A stretch of 29,244 nt of DNA from SLID01 sp041667545 (GTDB lineage Bacteria; Omnitrophota; Gorgyraeia; Tantalellales; Tantalellaceae): contig JBAYES010000023.1 of the NCBI GenBank assembly GCA_041667545.1, positions 1-29,244 on the forward strand, written 5' to 3'. Below the pieces are notes generated by a model. It made no database searches, was not told the DNA's origin, and saw only the letters and a list, made by a program, of their open reading frames with translations. A program made the translations under genes and the position numbers. The first letter of the stretch is position 1. Every line of letters begins with the position of its first letter. Of the stretch, positions 22,321 through 29,244 are shown piece after piece.

Positions 22321-23935
22321 TGCAAGTTCTCCTTTTAATTTCATCGCGCCTGGCATTTTCAAGGTCTTCTTCAGGCGTATCTTTTATTTTATCGGCAAGT
22401 TCCCCGTAAGAAAACTTGTTCCCCATTACTTTTTCGTTATTCATCCAATCTATCTGCCCGTCCCTATATAAGGTTGTCCGCATTATTACGCGCTCTTCCC
22501 CGGGCAGAAAAACATTTACGAGAACATCTGCCTCTTTAAGATCTTCTTTAAAAGAACCCACGTTATAGCACAAAGCCCCGATAGAATTAAGCTGCATGAC
22601 CTTACTTCCTACTATCAAAGACCCTTCGGCATGTATCTCGTCAATATCGCTCGATATAATGACACAGTTCCTGATCTTTCCTTTTCCGATACGCGACCCT
22701 ATCACGATAGAATCCTTAATGTCCATCGTGTCCGTATGAAGATACCTTATAAAACTCTCATTTGCTTTAAAAAAAGCCCTGGCCGCTTCGGCATCCGGAG
22801 AGTTCTTTGTTAAAATAAGCGTATTATGTGCCAAACAGGAATTACGGCCGTAATCAAGCCACAAAGAACCGGCGCCGACATCTTTAAACCCTATCAGCCC
22901 CCGTTTATTCCGGGCAGTTTTTCCCTGAGAACAGAATTTTTCGCGTATACTCCTTGTCTTATCCCATCTTTTTTCGGCCAGGTCCGAGGGAACGGCCTTC
23001 TCCAAAGCAAGATCGGTATATTCCTCAATATCGCTCGTAAAAGCCTGCCACCAATCACGGTCGGTATTAAGCTCTCCTTTCCGCGCAAGAACGGCCTCTC
23101 TTTCCGAATCGGCAAGACAAGCAAAAAATTCGAACGATAAACTGAAGGACCCTATGCTTCTGAGTATTGTATTAGATATCCCCGGGAACATTTTCCTTAT
23201 GCGGCCTTCATCCAATTTTTCCCTGAGCAGACATTCCCCGTTCTCTTTCGGGATAACAAAACCATAAGAGCTTATTCCCCCATCCATCGGCACAGACTGG
23301 ACAAATATCTCCACGTCATGACCGCCGTCAAATTTCGCATCAAGTTCATTGAGAACCACCTGATCTGCCCAAAAAACCGACAGCCTATCCTCTCTTGACG
23401 CGGCGTAAATAGACGCCGCTCTTATCGCGGATTCAAGGACCGTTATGGGCCGCAGGCCTTCTTCTGTTTGTACCTCACCCGGAAGCTTTATCCTGGATTT
23501 GGAGTTATGTTCCGCGGCCGTTAAAGGTGAAAGACGCGTCCCTTTGCCCGCGGTATGGAACATAAAAACGCTTTTTCCCGCGGCATAGCACAAAAAAGCT
23601 CGGAAAATGGCGTCTATATCGTTTTTATCCGCGCTTATAAGACCCTGCTCTTCAGCCTTATATCCCGCCTGATAAAAAGCGTTTATAGTACCAAGACCGT
23701 TCCCCGCCGGGCCGTTCCAGTTAGATTCACTGACGGAAAGAACTACCGCCGAATCTTTTACAACAGCTCCCGATCCCTTGATCCCATCGGATCCGGTAAG
23801 CCTTTTCTGCCAGAAATCAGCTCCGTCGCATGAAGAACTGACAACAATAACAATATCGGGCCCGATACCCCTGCCGGAAGAAGCCAGCATAGCCTCGACA
23901 TTTGCCATTACACCCGCGTCCGAAACGTTTTTCAT
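22313..23935 (-). CDS. Sugar-1-phosphate nucleotidyltransferase with left-handed beta-helix, FPGT-like layout
   Basis: From ATG 23935 it is 540 residues; a second ATG at 23956 lies too close to the predicted transcript start. The nucleotide-binding signature FMFHTAGKGTRLSPLT (about 124-139) is not at the N terminus as in ManC or RfbA, but follows a domain of about 120 residues (DIVIVVSSSCDGADFWQKRL; GNGLGTINAFYQAGYK). That order recalls fucose-1-phosphate guanylyltransferase-type enzymes. The C-terminal part has hexapeptide-like turns (DSIVIGSRIGKGKIRNCVII, then SSDI...GSLIVGSKVM), a beta-helix. Coupled to a mannose-phosphate mutase/isomerase it most simply makes a GDP-sugar, probably GDP-mannose; nucleotide and sugar are inference. 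Confidence 0.8.
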   Translation of the reverse strand: MKNVSDAGVMANVEAMLASSGRGIGPDIVIVVSSSCDGADFWQKRLTGSDGIKGSGAVVKDSAVVLSVSESNWNGPAGNGLGTINAFYQAGYKAEEQGLISADKNDIDAIFRAFLCYAAGKSVFMFHTAGKGTRLSPLTAAEHNSKSRIKLPGEVQTEEGLRPITVLESAIRAASIYAASREDRLSVFWADQVVLNELDAKFDGGHDVEIFVQSVPMDGGISSYGFVIPKENGECLLREKLDEGRIRKMFPGISNTILRSIGSFSLSFEFFACLADSEREAVLARKGELNTDRDWWQAFTSDIEEYTDLALEKAVPSDLAEKRWDKTRSIREKFCSQGKTARNKRGLIGFKDVGAGSLWLDYGRNSCLAHNTLILTKNSPDAEAARAFFKANESFIRYLHTDTMDIKDSIVIGSRIGKGKIRNCVIISSDIDEIHAEGSLIVGSKVMQLNSIGALCYNVGSFKEDLKEADVLVNVFLPGEERVIMRTTLYRDGQIDWMNNEKVMGNKFSYGELADKIKDTPEEDLENARRDEIKRRTCNG

Positions 23936-23964
23936 GTCATCCCCGCGATCCTTCATCCCGCTAA

Positions 23965-23970
23965 TTGTAC
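23965..23970 (-). promoter_or_regulatory. Candidate -10 of the nucleotide-sugar operon
   Basis: Minus strand TACAAT about 30 bases before the ATG at 23935, in GTCGTACAATTAGC. The upstream stretch is a T-run without a good -35, so the promoter is weak or activated. Confidence 0.35.
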
Positions 23971-24021
23971 GACACAAACAAAAAAAATGAAAGAATTTCC
24001 GATAAAAAACCCGTCTTCATA

Positions 24022-24182
24022 TGTATGGGCGGGGTTCCCCCGCCCTGTTTCGTCTTTTCGGGCGCTTTTGCGTTTTGTTGCTTCTTCTTAGGGCGCGGGG
24101 ACCGCGCCCCTACGTCTTGTTCCCACGATGTGTATGGGCGGGGTTTCCCCGCCCTGTCGGGTTGGCGGGGGTTCCCCGCCGT
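24022..24182. repeat. Cluster of four GC-rich REP-like hairpins upstream of the RAYT gene
   Basis: Four short palindromes lie in 160 bases: GGGCGGGG/CCCCGCCC at 24027-24045, GGGCGCGG/CCGCGCCC at 24091-24109, GGGCGGGG/CCCCGCCC at 24136-24154 and GGCGGGG/CCCCGCC at 24164-24180, each with a three-base loop. Two are preceded by the same GTAT. Such hairpins are the usual partners of RAYT transposases. The frames crossing them are repeat-encoded and probably not translated. Confidence 0.8.
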
Positions 24183-24194
24183 TTTGGGGGTCAT

Positions 24195-24965
24195 ATGCCG
24201 GGAAACCGAAGATCAATACGTTTAAAAAATTACGATTACACAAATCCAGGCGCATATTATGTGACAATATGCGTGGATAGACGTCCGGGCAACACCGGGG
24301 ATGGTCATACACGCAACACCGGGGATGGTCATACACGCAACACCGGGGATGGTCATACACGCAACGTAGGGGCACGGCATGCCGTGCCCCTACGTCATGC
24401 CGTGCCCCTACGTCATGCCGTACCCCAACGTCATGCCGTGCCCCAATCGCACAAAAACCGTAATATATTCGGTCATATCAAAAATGAAAAAATGATATTA
24501 AACGACATCGGAAAAATCGTCGATAAATGTTGGAATGAAATCCCCGATCATTTTCCGCATGTTGAATTGGACAAACACATTGTAATGCCGGATCATGTGC
24601 ATGGAATAATAATGATCGGCGAACATGACGGTTTATCGCATAACAAAAACATTGTACCGACACGTAGGGGCACGGCATGCCGTGCCCCTACGATTAACAA
24701 TTCCCCGAACGTTACAATGGACGATTGCCGCAATGTGACAATCGAACGGTTTGGGCAACCGGTATCCGGGTCATTATCGACAATTGTACGTTCATTCAAA
24801 TCCGCGGCCACCAAACAAATAAACACAATCCGCGGAACGCCGGCCGTCCGCCTATGGCAACGTAATTATTATGAACACATAATCCGTACCGAATCGGATC
24901 TCGCGCGAATACGCAAATATATAATCGATAATCCCCGCGCATGGACGTACGGACGACGCGCATGA
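24195..24965 (+). CDS. REP-associated tyrosine transposase (RAYT, IS200/Y1-like) with repeat-encoded insertions
   Basis: From ATG 24195, matching the family start MPGNRRSIRLKNYDYTNPGA, then YYVTICV, it is 256 residues. The HUH motif is HIVMPDHVHGIIMI (His134 and His136) and the nucleophile is in RNYYEHIIRTESDLARIRKY (Tyr225 or Tyr226). These enzymes nick single-stranded REP hairpins and are thought to spread them. Residues about 32-86, between the first strand and NIFGHIKNEKM, are encoded by three exact 24-bp repeats (NTGDGHTR) and by degenerate palindrome copies (RHAVPLRHAVPL...). A second in-frame palindrome encodes RRGTACRAPT near 156-166. GGGGG five bases before the ATG is the only ribosome-site candidate. 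All catalytic motifs remain, so it may be active. Confidence 0.88.
   Translation: MPGNRRSIRLKNYDYTNPGAYYVTICVDRRPGNTGDGHTRNTGDGHTRNTGDGHTRNVGARHAVPLRHAVPLRHAVPQRHAVPQSHKNRNIFGHIKNEKMILNDIGKIVDKCWNEIPDHFPHVELDKHIVMPDHVHGIIMIGEHDGLSHNKNIVPTRRGTACRAPTINNSPNVTMDDCRNVTIERFGQPVSGSLSTIVRSFKSAATKQINTIRGTPAVRLWQRNYYEHIIRTESDLARIRKYIIDNPRAWTYGRRA
24289..24360 (+). repeat. Three exact 24-bp tandem repeats inside the RAYT gene
   Basis: Units at 24289-24312, 24313-24336 and 24337-24360, each beginning GCAACACCGGGG and ending TCATACAC, without spacers. Eight codons per unit keep the frame and give NTGDGHTR three times. Confidence 0.95.
24365..24394. repeat. 30-bp perfect palindrome, copy 1 (inside RAYT gene)
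   Basis: CGTAGGGGCACGGCA followed by its exact reverse complement. Three degenerate half-copies of TGCCGTGCCCCTACGTCA follow at 24395-24455. The identical palindrome recurs at 24663-24692. Confidence 0.95.
24663..24692. repeat. 30-bp perfect palindrome, copy 2 (inside RAYT gene)
   Basis: Identical in all 30 bases to 24365-24394. Its length is a multiple of three, so the transposase frame is preserved. Confidence 0.95.
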
Positions 24966-25019
24966 CCGTGCGGGCGGCGCGCATGGAGGTGCGGATGACG
25001 TGTGTGGACGTAATCCGCC
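24936..25019. repeat. Four degenerate 21-bp tandem repeats across the RAYT 3' end
   Basis: Units at 24936, 24957, 24978 and 24999, each starting CGCGCATG or CGTGTGTG. The transposase stop codon (24963-24965) lies in the second unit, so the repeats span the gene end. Confidence 0.7.
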
Positions 25020-25042
25020 CGTGTGTGTATCCCCATAAATAA

Positions 25043-25098
25043 ACAGAGAGAGCGCGCCTTACCGAGGGGGAGGTGGTTTGGCTTTGTGCTCTCTCTGT
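25043..25098. repeat. Long-loop inverted repeat downstream of RAYT
   Basis: ACAGAGAGAGC (25043-25053) pairs perfectly with GCTCTCTCTGT (25088-25098) around a 34-base GC-rich loop. It may mark the element end or form a large hairpin; I cannot assign a role. Confidence 0.6.
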
Positions 25099-25100
25099 AT

Positions 25101-25124
25101 GTCGGGTCTCCCCGACTTGTTTTA
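25101..25124 (+). terminator. Terminator-like hairpin after the RAYT gene
   Basis: GTCGGG-TCTC-CCCGAC followed by TTGTTTT on the plus strand. It reaches the stop codon of the convergent giant-protein gene at 25122. Confidence 0.55.
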
Positions 25125-28100
25125 TACCGACCACATGACTTTTAATCTGCTTTTCAGAGCTTTCATCGGATTGAAAGGTTTTATGGGCATTGTAAAAAGT
25201 ATCTGTTTTACCAAATTCGTTATGCGTTTTCCAACATCCGCAAGAAAATTGTCGAAAAAATCTTCATCAATGGTTATCCTTTTTTTCACGTCAGTTGTAG
25301 TTACAGCGTCTTGGATCTCTTTATAGGGCATCATCATGTACAAGTCCCGAGGTTTGAGCTCCTCTTCTTTGTCCGGTTTTCGGATCCTTGTAAGGAATTT
25401 GTATATGTCAGCCGCGGGACTTGTAAAATCGTTTCCATCCTGCAAAGCCTGTATCTGCAAAGGGGTAGCTGCACCGGCTATAACCGCCCAGCTAACAGCT
25501 TCTACACTAAAATCCCAGCTGGCGTTTGGGTTACTTACCGCATTATCCTCTATGGGCAACACCCTTACGCTTGACAAATTGGAGCTTATTTTATCATCCT
25601 TCAAAGAGTTGGTCAGATCAGTCTGTGTGCCTATAACCACGTGGGTATAACCCTCTTTCAAATCTCTAACACCAAAACCTTTCAGATCCTGATATTCCGA
25701 CAGACGAAATTCCGGATGGGTCAACCGCCTCATCATATCCTGTATCCATTTCACCGATCCTATATCACTCGAGGCGAACATCCTTTTGGGCGCATGAACC
25801 ATTACCGGTTCAGTCATTTCGGCAAGAGTACCCGCATGCTTCACGACTGCCGCCAGGGTAGTATACGCCCTTGTCTCACGCTCATTGGGAGAGTAGTAAA
25901 ATTTCAGGACTGCGGAACGTGGACCTGTCTTTCGGAAATCCGGTTTTTCCGACGGGTCTATGGCTGTCCATACCGCCAATTGTTTCGTCTTGCCGTCGAT
26001 CGTCACCTCGACCTCTCCACTCTCTACGTGTACAAAATACTGTCTCCCTTCCAGTATCTCAGGAGCCTTCACAGTACCGGGCCCAACTATATCGATTTGT
26101 TCGTGAACTCCAGCAACATCGGCGTCTTTCGGATCGTGAGCCTTCTCCAAAATTACTATGGCCTCATGAGTATGGACAGGATCTTCAAGTAGATCATTCG
26201 CGCCTGGTACGGGATCCCCTCTATCAATCGCGACTCTTAAAACATCATCGGGATAAACATCCGCCGTTCCTCTTACCAGAATACCGATAGACATCATAGC
26301 TATATTGTCCTGTATATCACTCACATCATACCCCAGTTCTGAAAGAAGTTTTTCCTGACCCTGCGGCGTCTTGTCCTTCCACTCCTGCCAAGCCGCGAAG
26401 GCTTCCCTCTCCTTCTCGCTTTGCAGAGCACCCAGACCGCTCTCTCTTCCTATAGCTATGGCTATATGCGCCATTTCATGATCGACTATCCGTCGGACTA
26501 CTTCTTCGGGCAACCTGTCAAAGATCGCTCTGTCGATATCCATCTGTCTTCCGTCATATGTCGACGGACGGATGTTAACGGCCTTGTTCAGGGGAATGCC
26601 CGCATTGACCAAGGCCTCCACAAGGCCATCGTGAAGTTGTATAACAAAACCATCTACTCCGGGAACCGATTCCTCATAGTTCCCCCCTGGTTTTCTTTCC
26701 GAAAATTTTTGTCTCAGAACAGTCCTAAAAATGCCATCTTCTTCCGGAGTCAAGACCTCTCCTACGGCCTGTCGTCCCAATCCCCATTGAGGATCCTTCA
26801 TCAAAGACTCAAAAGAAACTGTCAAACCAAGCTCCCCGCATAATTTTCCATATTCGACGTAGGTTGTTTCAAGATACTGTAGTATCTCGGGACTGTCACT
26901 AACCTCCGGATCTTCTTTCATACGCAGATAAAAAAGCACAGCCAGATATGTGCCGTCGCTAAGCCGCTCTCTTACTTTTTTATACTCATTGTTATTAAGC
27001 AATTCTTTAATACCTTCGATCTTTTCGGGAATAGTTGTTCCTTCAGGGGAAGCGTTTTCGATGACCTTGCGCAGCCATAACTTAATTGACATGGAGTTGC
27101 TTTCTTCTTTGACCTCTTCTGCTTTATCTACAAGACCATTTATAAATTCATCTGGCAGGCCTTTCAAAAAATTTTTCAAACCGCTCTCTCCCAATGATAT
27201 TGCCCAGCTTATTACGGGAGGAGCCAGCATATCGCTTGCTCCCGCGCCTGAACTGCCTTCCGAAGACAGAGTTTTCGTCCCCGGCATGGCGCTTTCTGTT
27301 ATTATTTCCTCTATGGAAGTCCTCTGATTGGTCAGTACCTGTATATAAGGAGATTCTACGTCCTTGGTTATTTTGGGAGTTACGACAACATATGAAATGC
27401 CTTTTCTTTGCAGAAGGTCTACCATGCCTCTTGTGTGGAAACCTCCGGCTATGAGAACGGACCTGTCTTTACCTTCTTTTTCCATCTGGGCTAAAGTGTT
27501 CTCTACAAGCGCCATATCGCGCTTAATGGCTATTTCATAAAAATCCACCATTTTGGGAAGATTTTCTCTCACAACATCGGGTACGGTTCCCATTGAATAG
27601 TTGAGGTTGTATCTTACCGCCATACTGCCGTAAAAATCTACAACATCGTTAATAGAGAAAGCTCCGGCCATCTGGCTGAAACGGTCATAATCATCGTTCG
27701 TGAGCTCTATATTGACGAGGCTTATCAATTTGTCGACCTTTTCCGAAAACTTATCAAGTTTCAACTGGACATCATCTTTTATGAGAGCCTCTTTGAGTGC
27801 CCGTTCAATAATATCTATTTCCCTGAAAAGTTCCTCTATCTCGATGCCGTCGTATATTTTGGAGTATATGTAATAGTAAAAAAGGTTGGGATATTCCTGA
27901 AGCATGGGTATATTATGCTCTTTTGCCAGATCCCGCAAATGGGAATAAAAGTCTACGGATTTTATATACCCTTTTTTAAACCTTATGCTCTGGGCCACAA
28001 GTTCGGCCATATCTTCTTTAGACAGCATCTCTGAGATACTGTCTATATATCTTGTCCTCTCACCGTCCACAATATCAAAGTCTATTTTTTTTTCGTATTC

Positions 28101-28874
28101 CAGCGTATCAATAAGCTTACCGAAATTTCCATGCATCCGTCTGTTTATCTCGTTTTCAATAGACGCTTTTTCAAGATATTCGGCATATTTGCTGAGATCC
28201 ATTTCCTTATGCTCGAACGCGTTTATGTTACGGTCCAATTCTTTCAACTTCGGAGGATAAATAATAGATTTAAGTCTCCCTCCCACAGATTTTAGACCGT
28301 TGAGATATTCGATTATAGAGTCTTTATAAGGATACATATCGAGAAAGGCGCGCAGGTTCTGCACGTAATAGTCCCTTGTTTCCGCTCCGAATATGGTTCC
28401 GTCATAATCCGAATTTATGGAGAAAAACTCAGCGCCCGTTATCTCCCCCTTTTTCATGAAATACGTGGCCACTTCCCTGCGTATTTCGGCATCCGGGAAA
28501 GCCCTGAACCATGCGGTATCTACGTTACCCTCGGCGCCTTCTACCGATATCATATCTATGCCGGAATCCTTTGAAAGCTGTTCAAGTATACGGCTGATAT
28601 TGCTCTGCGCCTCAAAATTACAGTGGGCATCTTGTATATGCACAATTGTCCTGCCGGTCTCTCCGGTGAATTTTGATCTCACAGTCCCGGCGTCTATGGC
28701 TATTCCTATGTCTTCCACAGACAGCATTGAACTCTCAGCTGTAACATCCGGAGCTTTTATATCGGCGTCCGGTATAGCGAGACTTATGTCGCAATTATAG
28801 AATGAAAATGCCGCTACAAGAACAATAGCGACCGTTTTATTGAAAAATGAGTTTTTGAATTGTAAATTCTTCAT
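25122..28874 (-). CDS. Giant secreted multidomain protein: TraB/ChaN-like domain, HExxH motif, cupin-like region
   Basis: A 1250-residue protein with an N-terminal hydrophobic export signal (about 13-27, cleavage plausible after SLA at 33). Residues about 55-500 look like a TraB/ChaN/EreA-like domain: RTIVHIQDAHCNFEAQ (His79, His84), MISVEGAEGN (Glu112) and VLIAGGFHTRG (477-483), with a long helical insert between. Residues about 550-700 are helical and unassigned. Residues 790-815, EEVVRRIVDHEMAHIAIAIG, hold an HExxH zinc-protease-like motif (His799, Glu800, His803). Residues about 920-1000 look like a cupin strand set (ILEGRQYFVHVESGEVEVTI). The last 250 residues are unassigned. GGGGAGCC precedes the ATG. 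It resembles very long secreted proteins I associate with Omnitrophota. It stands alone under its own promoter; function unknown. Confidence 0.8.
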   Translation of the reverse strand: MKNLQFKNSFFNKTVAIVLVAAFSFYNCDISLAIPDADIKAPDVTAESSMLSVEDIGIAIDAGTVRSKFTGETGRTIVHIQDAHCNFEAQSNISRILEQLSKDSGIDMISVEGAEGNVDTAWFRAFPDAEIRREVATYFMKKGEITGAEFFSINSDYDGTIFGAETRDYYVQNLRAFLDMYPYKDSIIEYLNGLKSVGGRLKSIIYPPKLKELDRNINAFEHKEMDLSKYAEYLEKASIENEINRRMHGNFGKLIDTLEYEKKIDFDIVDGERTRYIDSISEMLSKEDMAELVAQSIRFKKGYIKSVDFYSHLRDLAKEHNIPMLQEYPNLFYYYIYSKIYDGIEIEELFREIDIIERALKEALIKDDVQLKLDKFSEKVDKLISLVNIELTNDDYDRFSQMAGAFSINDVVDFYGSMAVRYNLNYSMGTVPDVVRENLPKMVDFYEIAIKRDMALVENTLAQMEKEGKDRSVLIAGGFHTRGMVDLLQRKGISYVVVTPKITKDVESPYIQVLTNQRTSIEEIITESAMPGTKTLSSEGSSGAGASDMLAPPVISWAISLGESGLKNFLKGLPDEFINGLVDKAEEVKEESNSMSIKLWLRKVIENASPEGTTIPEKIEGIKELLNNNEYKKVRERLSDGTYLAVLFYLRMKEDPEVSDSPEILQYLETTYVEYGKLCGELGLTVSFESLMKDPQWGLGRQAVGEVLTPEEDGIFRTVLRQKFSERKPGGNYEESVPGVDGFVIQLHDGLVEALVNAGIPLNKAVNIRPSTYDGRQMDIDRAIFDRLPEEVVRRIVDHEMAHIAIAIGRESGLGALQSEKEREAFAAWQEWKDKTPQGQEKLLSELGYDVSDIQDNIAMMSIGILVRGTADVYPDDVLRVAIDRGDPVPGANDLLEDPVHTHEAIVILEKAHDPKDADVAGVHEQIDIVGPGTVKAPEILEGRQYFVHVESGEVEVTIDGKTKQLAVWTAIDPSEKPDFRKTGPRSAVLKFYYSPNERETRAYTTLAAVVKHAGTLAEMTEPVMVHAPKRMFASSDIGSVKWIQDMMRRLTHPEFRLSEYQDLKGFGVRDLKEGYTHVVIGTQTDLTNSLKDDKISSNLSSVRVLPIEDNAVSNPNASWDFSVEAVSWAVIAGAATPLQIQALQDGNDFTSPAADIYKFLTRIRKPDKEEELKPRDLYMMMPYKEIQDAVTTTDVKKRITIDEDFFDNFLADVGKRITNLVKQILFTMPIKPFNPMKALKSRLKVMWSV

Positions 28875-28999
28875 TTTTCCGGCTCCCCTTTTTTATAAAC
28901 CTTTAATAACTCAGATTGCAAAATGCCATTGCGCAGACAACTCTCTTTTATCCGACTGCGCCGAAATACTTAACTTACTTTTTTATATCTTACACTCAG

Positions 29000-29028
29000 A
29001 TTATACTGCATAGATAACTTAGAGTCAA
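29000..29028 (-). promoter_or_regulatory. Promoter of the giant secreted protein gene
   Basis: Minus strand: TTGACT (29028-29023), a 17-base spacer and TATAAT (29005-29000). This strong sigma70-type promoter gives a start near 28993 and a leader of about 119 bases. Confidence 0.85.
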
Positions 29029-29159
29029 CAGTTCATTTTCTGAATTTTTTATATCTTAACATATTAAGCGGTTGCATATACGAGTCGGGGGTCAGACCTC
29101 TCCAAGTCTGTTTGTCAGTAACATTTCAGTCTTCCGCAGTAACTCCGCGTTCCACCGCC

Positions 29160-29244
29160 CGTCGTTGCGAGGAACGAACGAAGTGAGTGACGAAGCAATC
29201 CACAATAAAATCGAACATTTCAAGAGATTGCTTCGGTCGTGGCG
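29160..29244 (+). repeat. Dispersed palindromic repeat, copy 3 (cut by window end)
   Basis: CGTCGTTGCGAGGAACGAAC and the following arm to GACGAAGCAATC match copy 1. The centre differs, and the right arm begins GATTGCTTCGGTCG. The outer flank seen in copies 1 and 2 (AATGGACTTTTAT) is absent on the left, so only the core palindrome is shared. Confidence 0.75.

Larger units (their letters stand above)
28875..29244. other. Intergenic region upstream of the giant-protein gene
   Basis: These 370 bases hold a leader of about 120 bases, the promoter at 29000-29028, an AT-rich stretch with two TTTTTTATATCTTA copies (28980 and 29046), a small inverted repeat CAGACCT-CTCC-AAGTCTG near 29093, and the start of a third dispersed palindromic element at 29160. 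No coding frame or RNA gene is recognised. Confidence 0.65.

Noticed and set aside
24021..24194. N-terminal 58-residue extension of the transposase frame
   Set aside because: It is encoded by REP-like hairpins, gives a low-complexity Arg/Pro/Leu peptide, and family proteins begin at the MPGNRRSIRLK position.
24289..24455. Possible CRISPR array from regularly repeated units
   Set aside because: The 24-bp units are head-to-tail with no spacers, number only three, and lie in frame inside a transposase gene; no cas genes are present.
28875..28993. Riboswitch in the leader of the giant-protein gene
   Set aside because: The leader is long enough but I see no conserved riboswitch core, paired stems or terminator-antiterminator arrangement.

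Overview
The window looks like a chromosomal segment of an uncultured Gram-negative bacterium. The best guess is Candidatus Omnitrophota (PVC-related lineage), with moderate confidence. The reasons are a 1250-residue secreted protein with an N-terminal TraB/ChaN-like domain, a style I associate with that phylum, lipoproteins and an outer-membrane barrel ending in Phe, and a mid-GC, densely packed gene order. No rRNA or other decisive marker is present.

Region 1 (1-4137) is an AT-richer mobile segment beside the 3' end of the tmRNA gene. It holds a tyrosine recombinase, two membrane proteins of unknown function, small hypothetical genes, a PIN-domain gene with no usable start codon at its true N terminus, and an XRE-type HTH gene broken by a one-base frameshift in an A-run. 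It reads as a decaying integrative element. Region 2 (4138-5766) is translation rescue: ssrA (tmRNA, minus strand, 382 nt, with an unusually long 35-codon tag), a 446-base gap rich in repeats, smpB, and tRNA-Leu(CAG) with a consensus promoter and terminator.

Region 3 (5940-9167, minus) is a three-gene envelope-glycan operon: an ArnT-like lipid-linked sugar transferase, a family 2 glycosyltransferase and a ChbG/YdjC-type deacetylase. It diverges from an outer-membrane barrel gene (9458-10381). Region 4 (10472-19353, minus) is a long carbohydrate operon read from a TTGACA-N17-TACAAT promoter. It encodes two MalF/MalG-type permeases, a lipoprotein with a discoidin-like module and a GH113-like barrel, two tandem secreted carbohydrate-binding-like proteins, a membrane-anchored GH113-like enzyme, a ROK regulator and a solute-binding lipoprotein. 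No transport ATPase is present. Region 5 (19480-23935, minus) is a two-gene operon with a sugar nucleotidyltransferase and a phosphomannomutase/mannose-6-phosphate isomerase fusion, which together could take fructose-6-phosphate or mannose-6-phosphate to a nucleotide sugar. With the GH113-like enzymes (GH113 founders are beta-mannanases) this suggests mannose or mannan metabolism; that link is inference.

Region 6 (24020-25124, plus) is a REP-associated tyrosine transposase (RAYT) surrounded and internally decorated by palindromes and tandem repeats. Region 7 (25122-28874, minus) is the giant secreted protein under a TTGACT-N17-TATAAT promoter. A dispersed palindromic repeat of about 150 bp with no coding capacity occurs three times (4691, 15656, 29160). 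The middle copy is flanked by an exact 15-bp direct repeat that spans the stop codon of the neighbouring gene.
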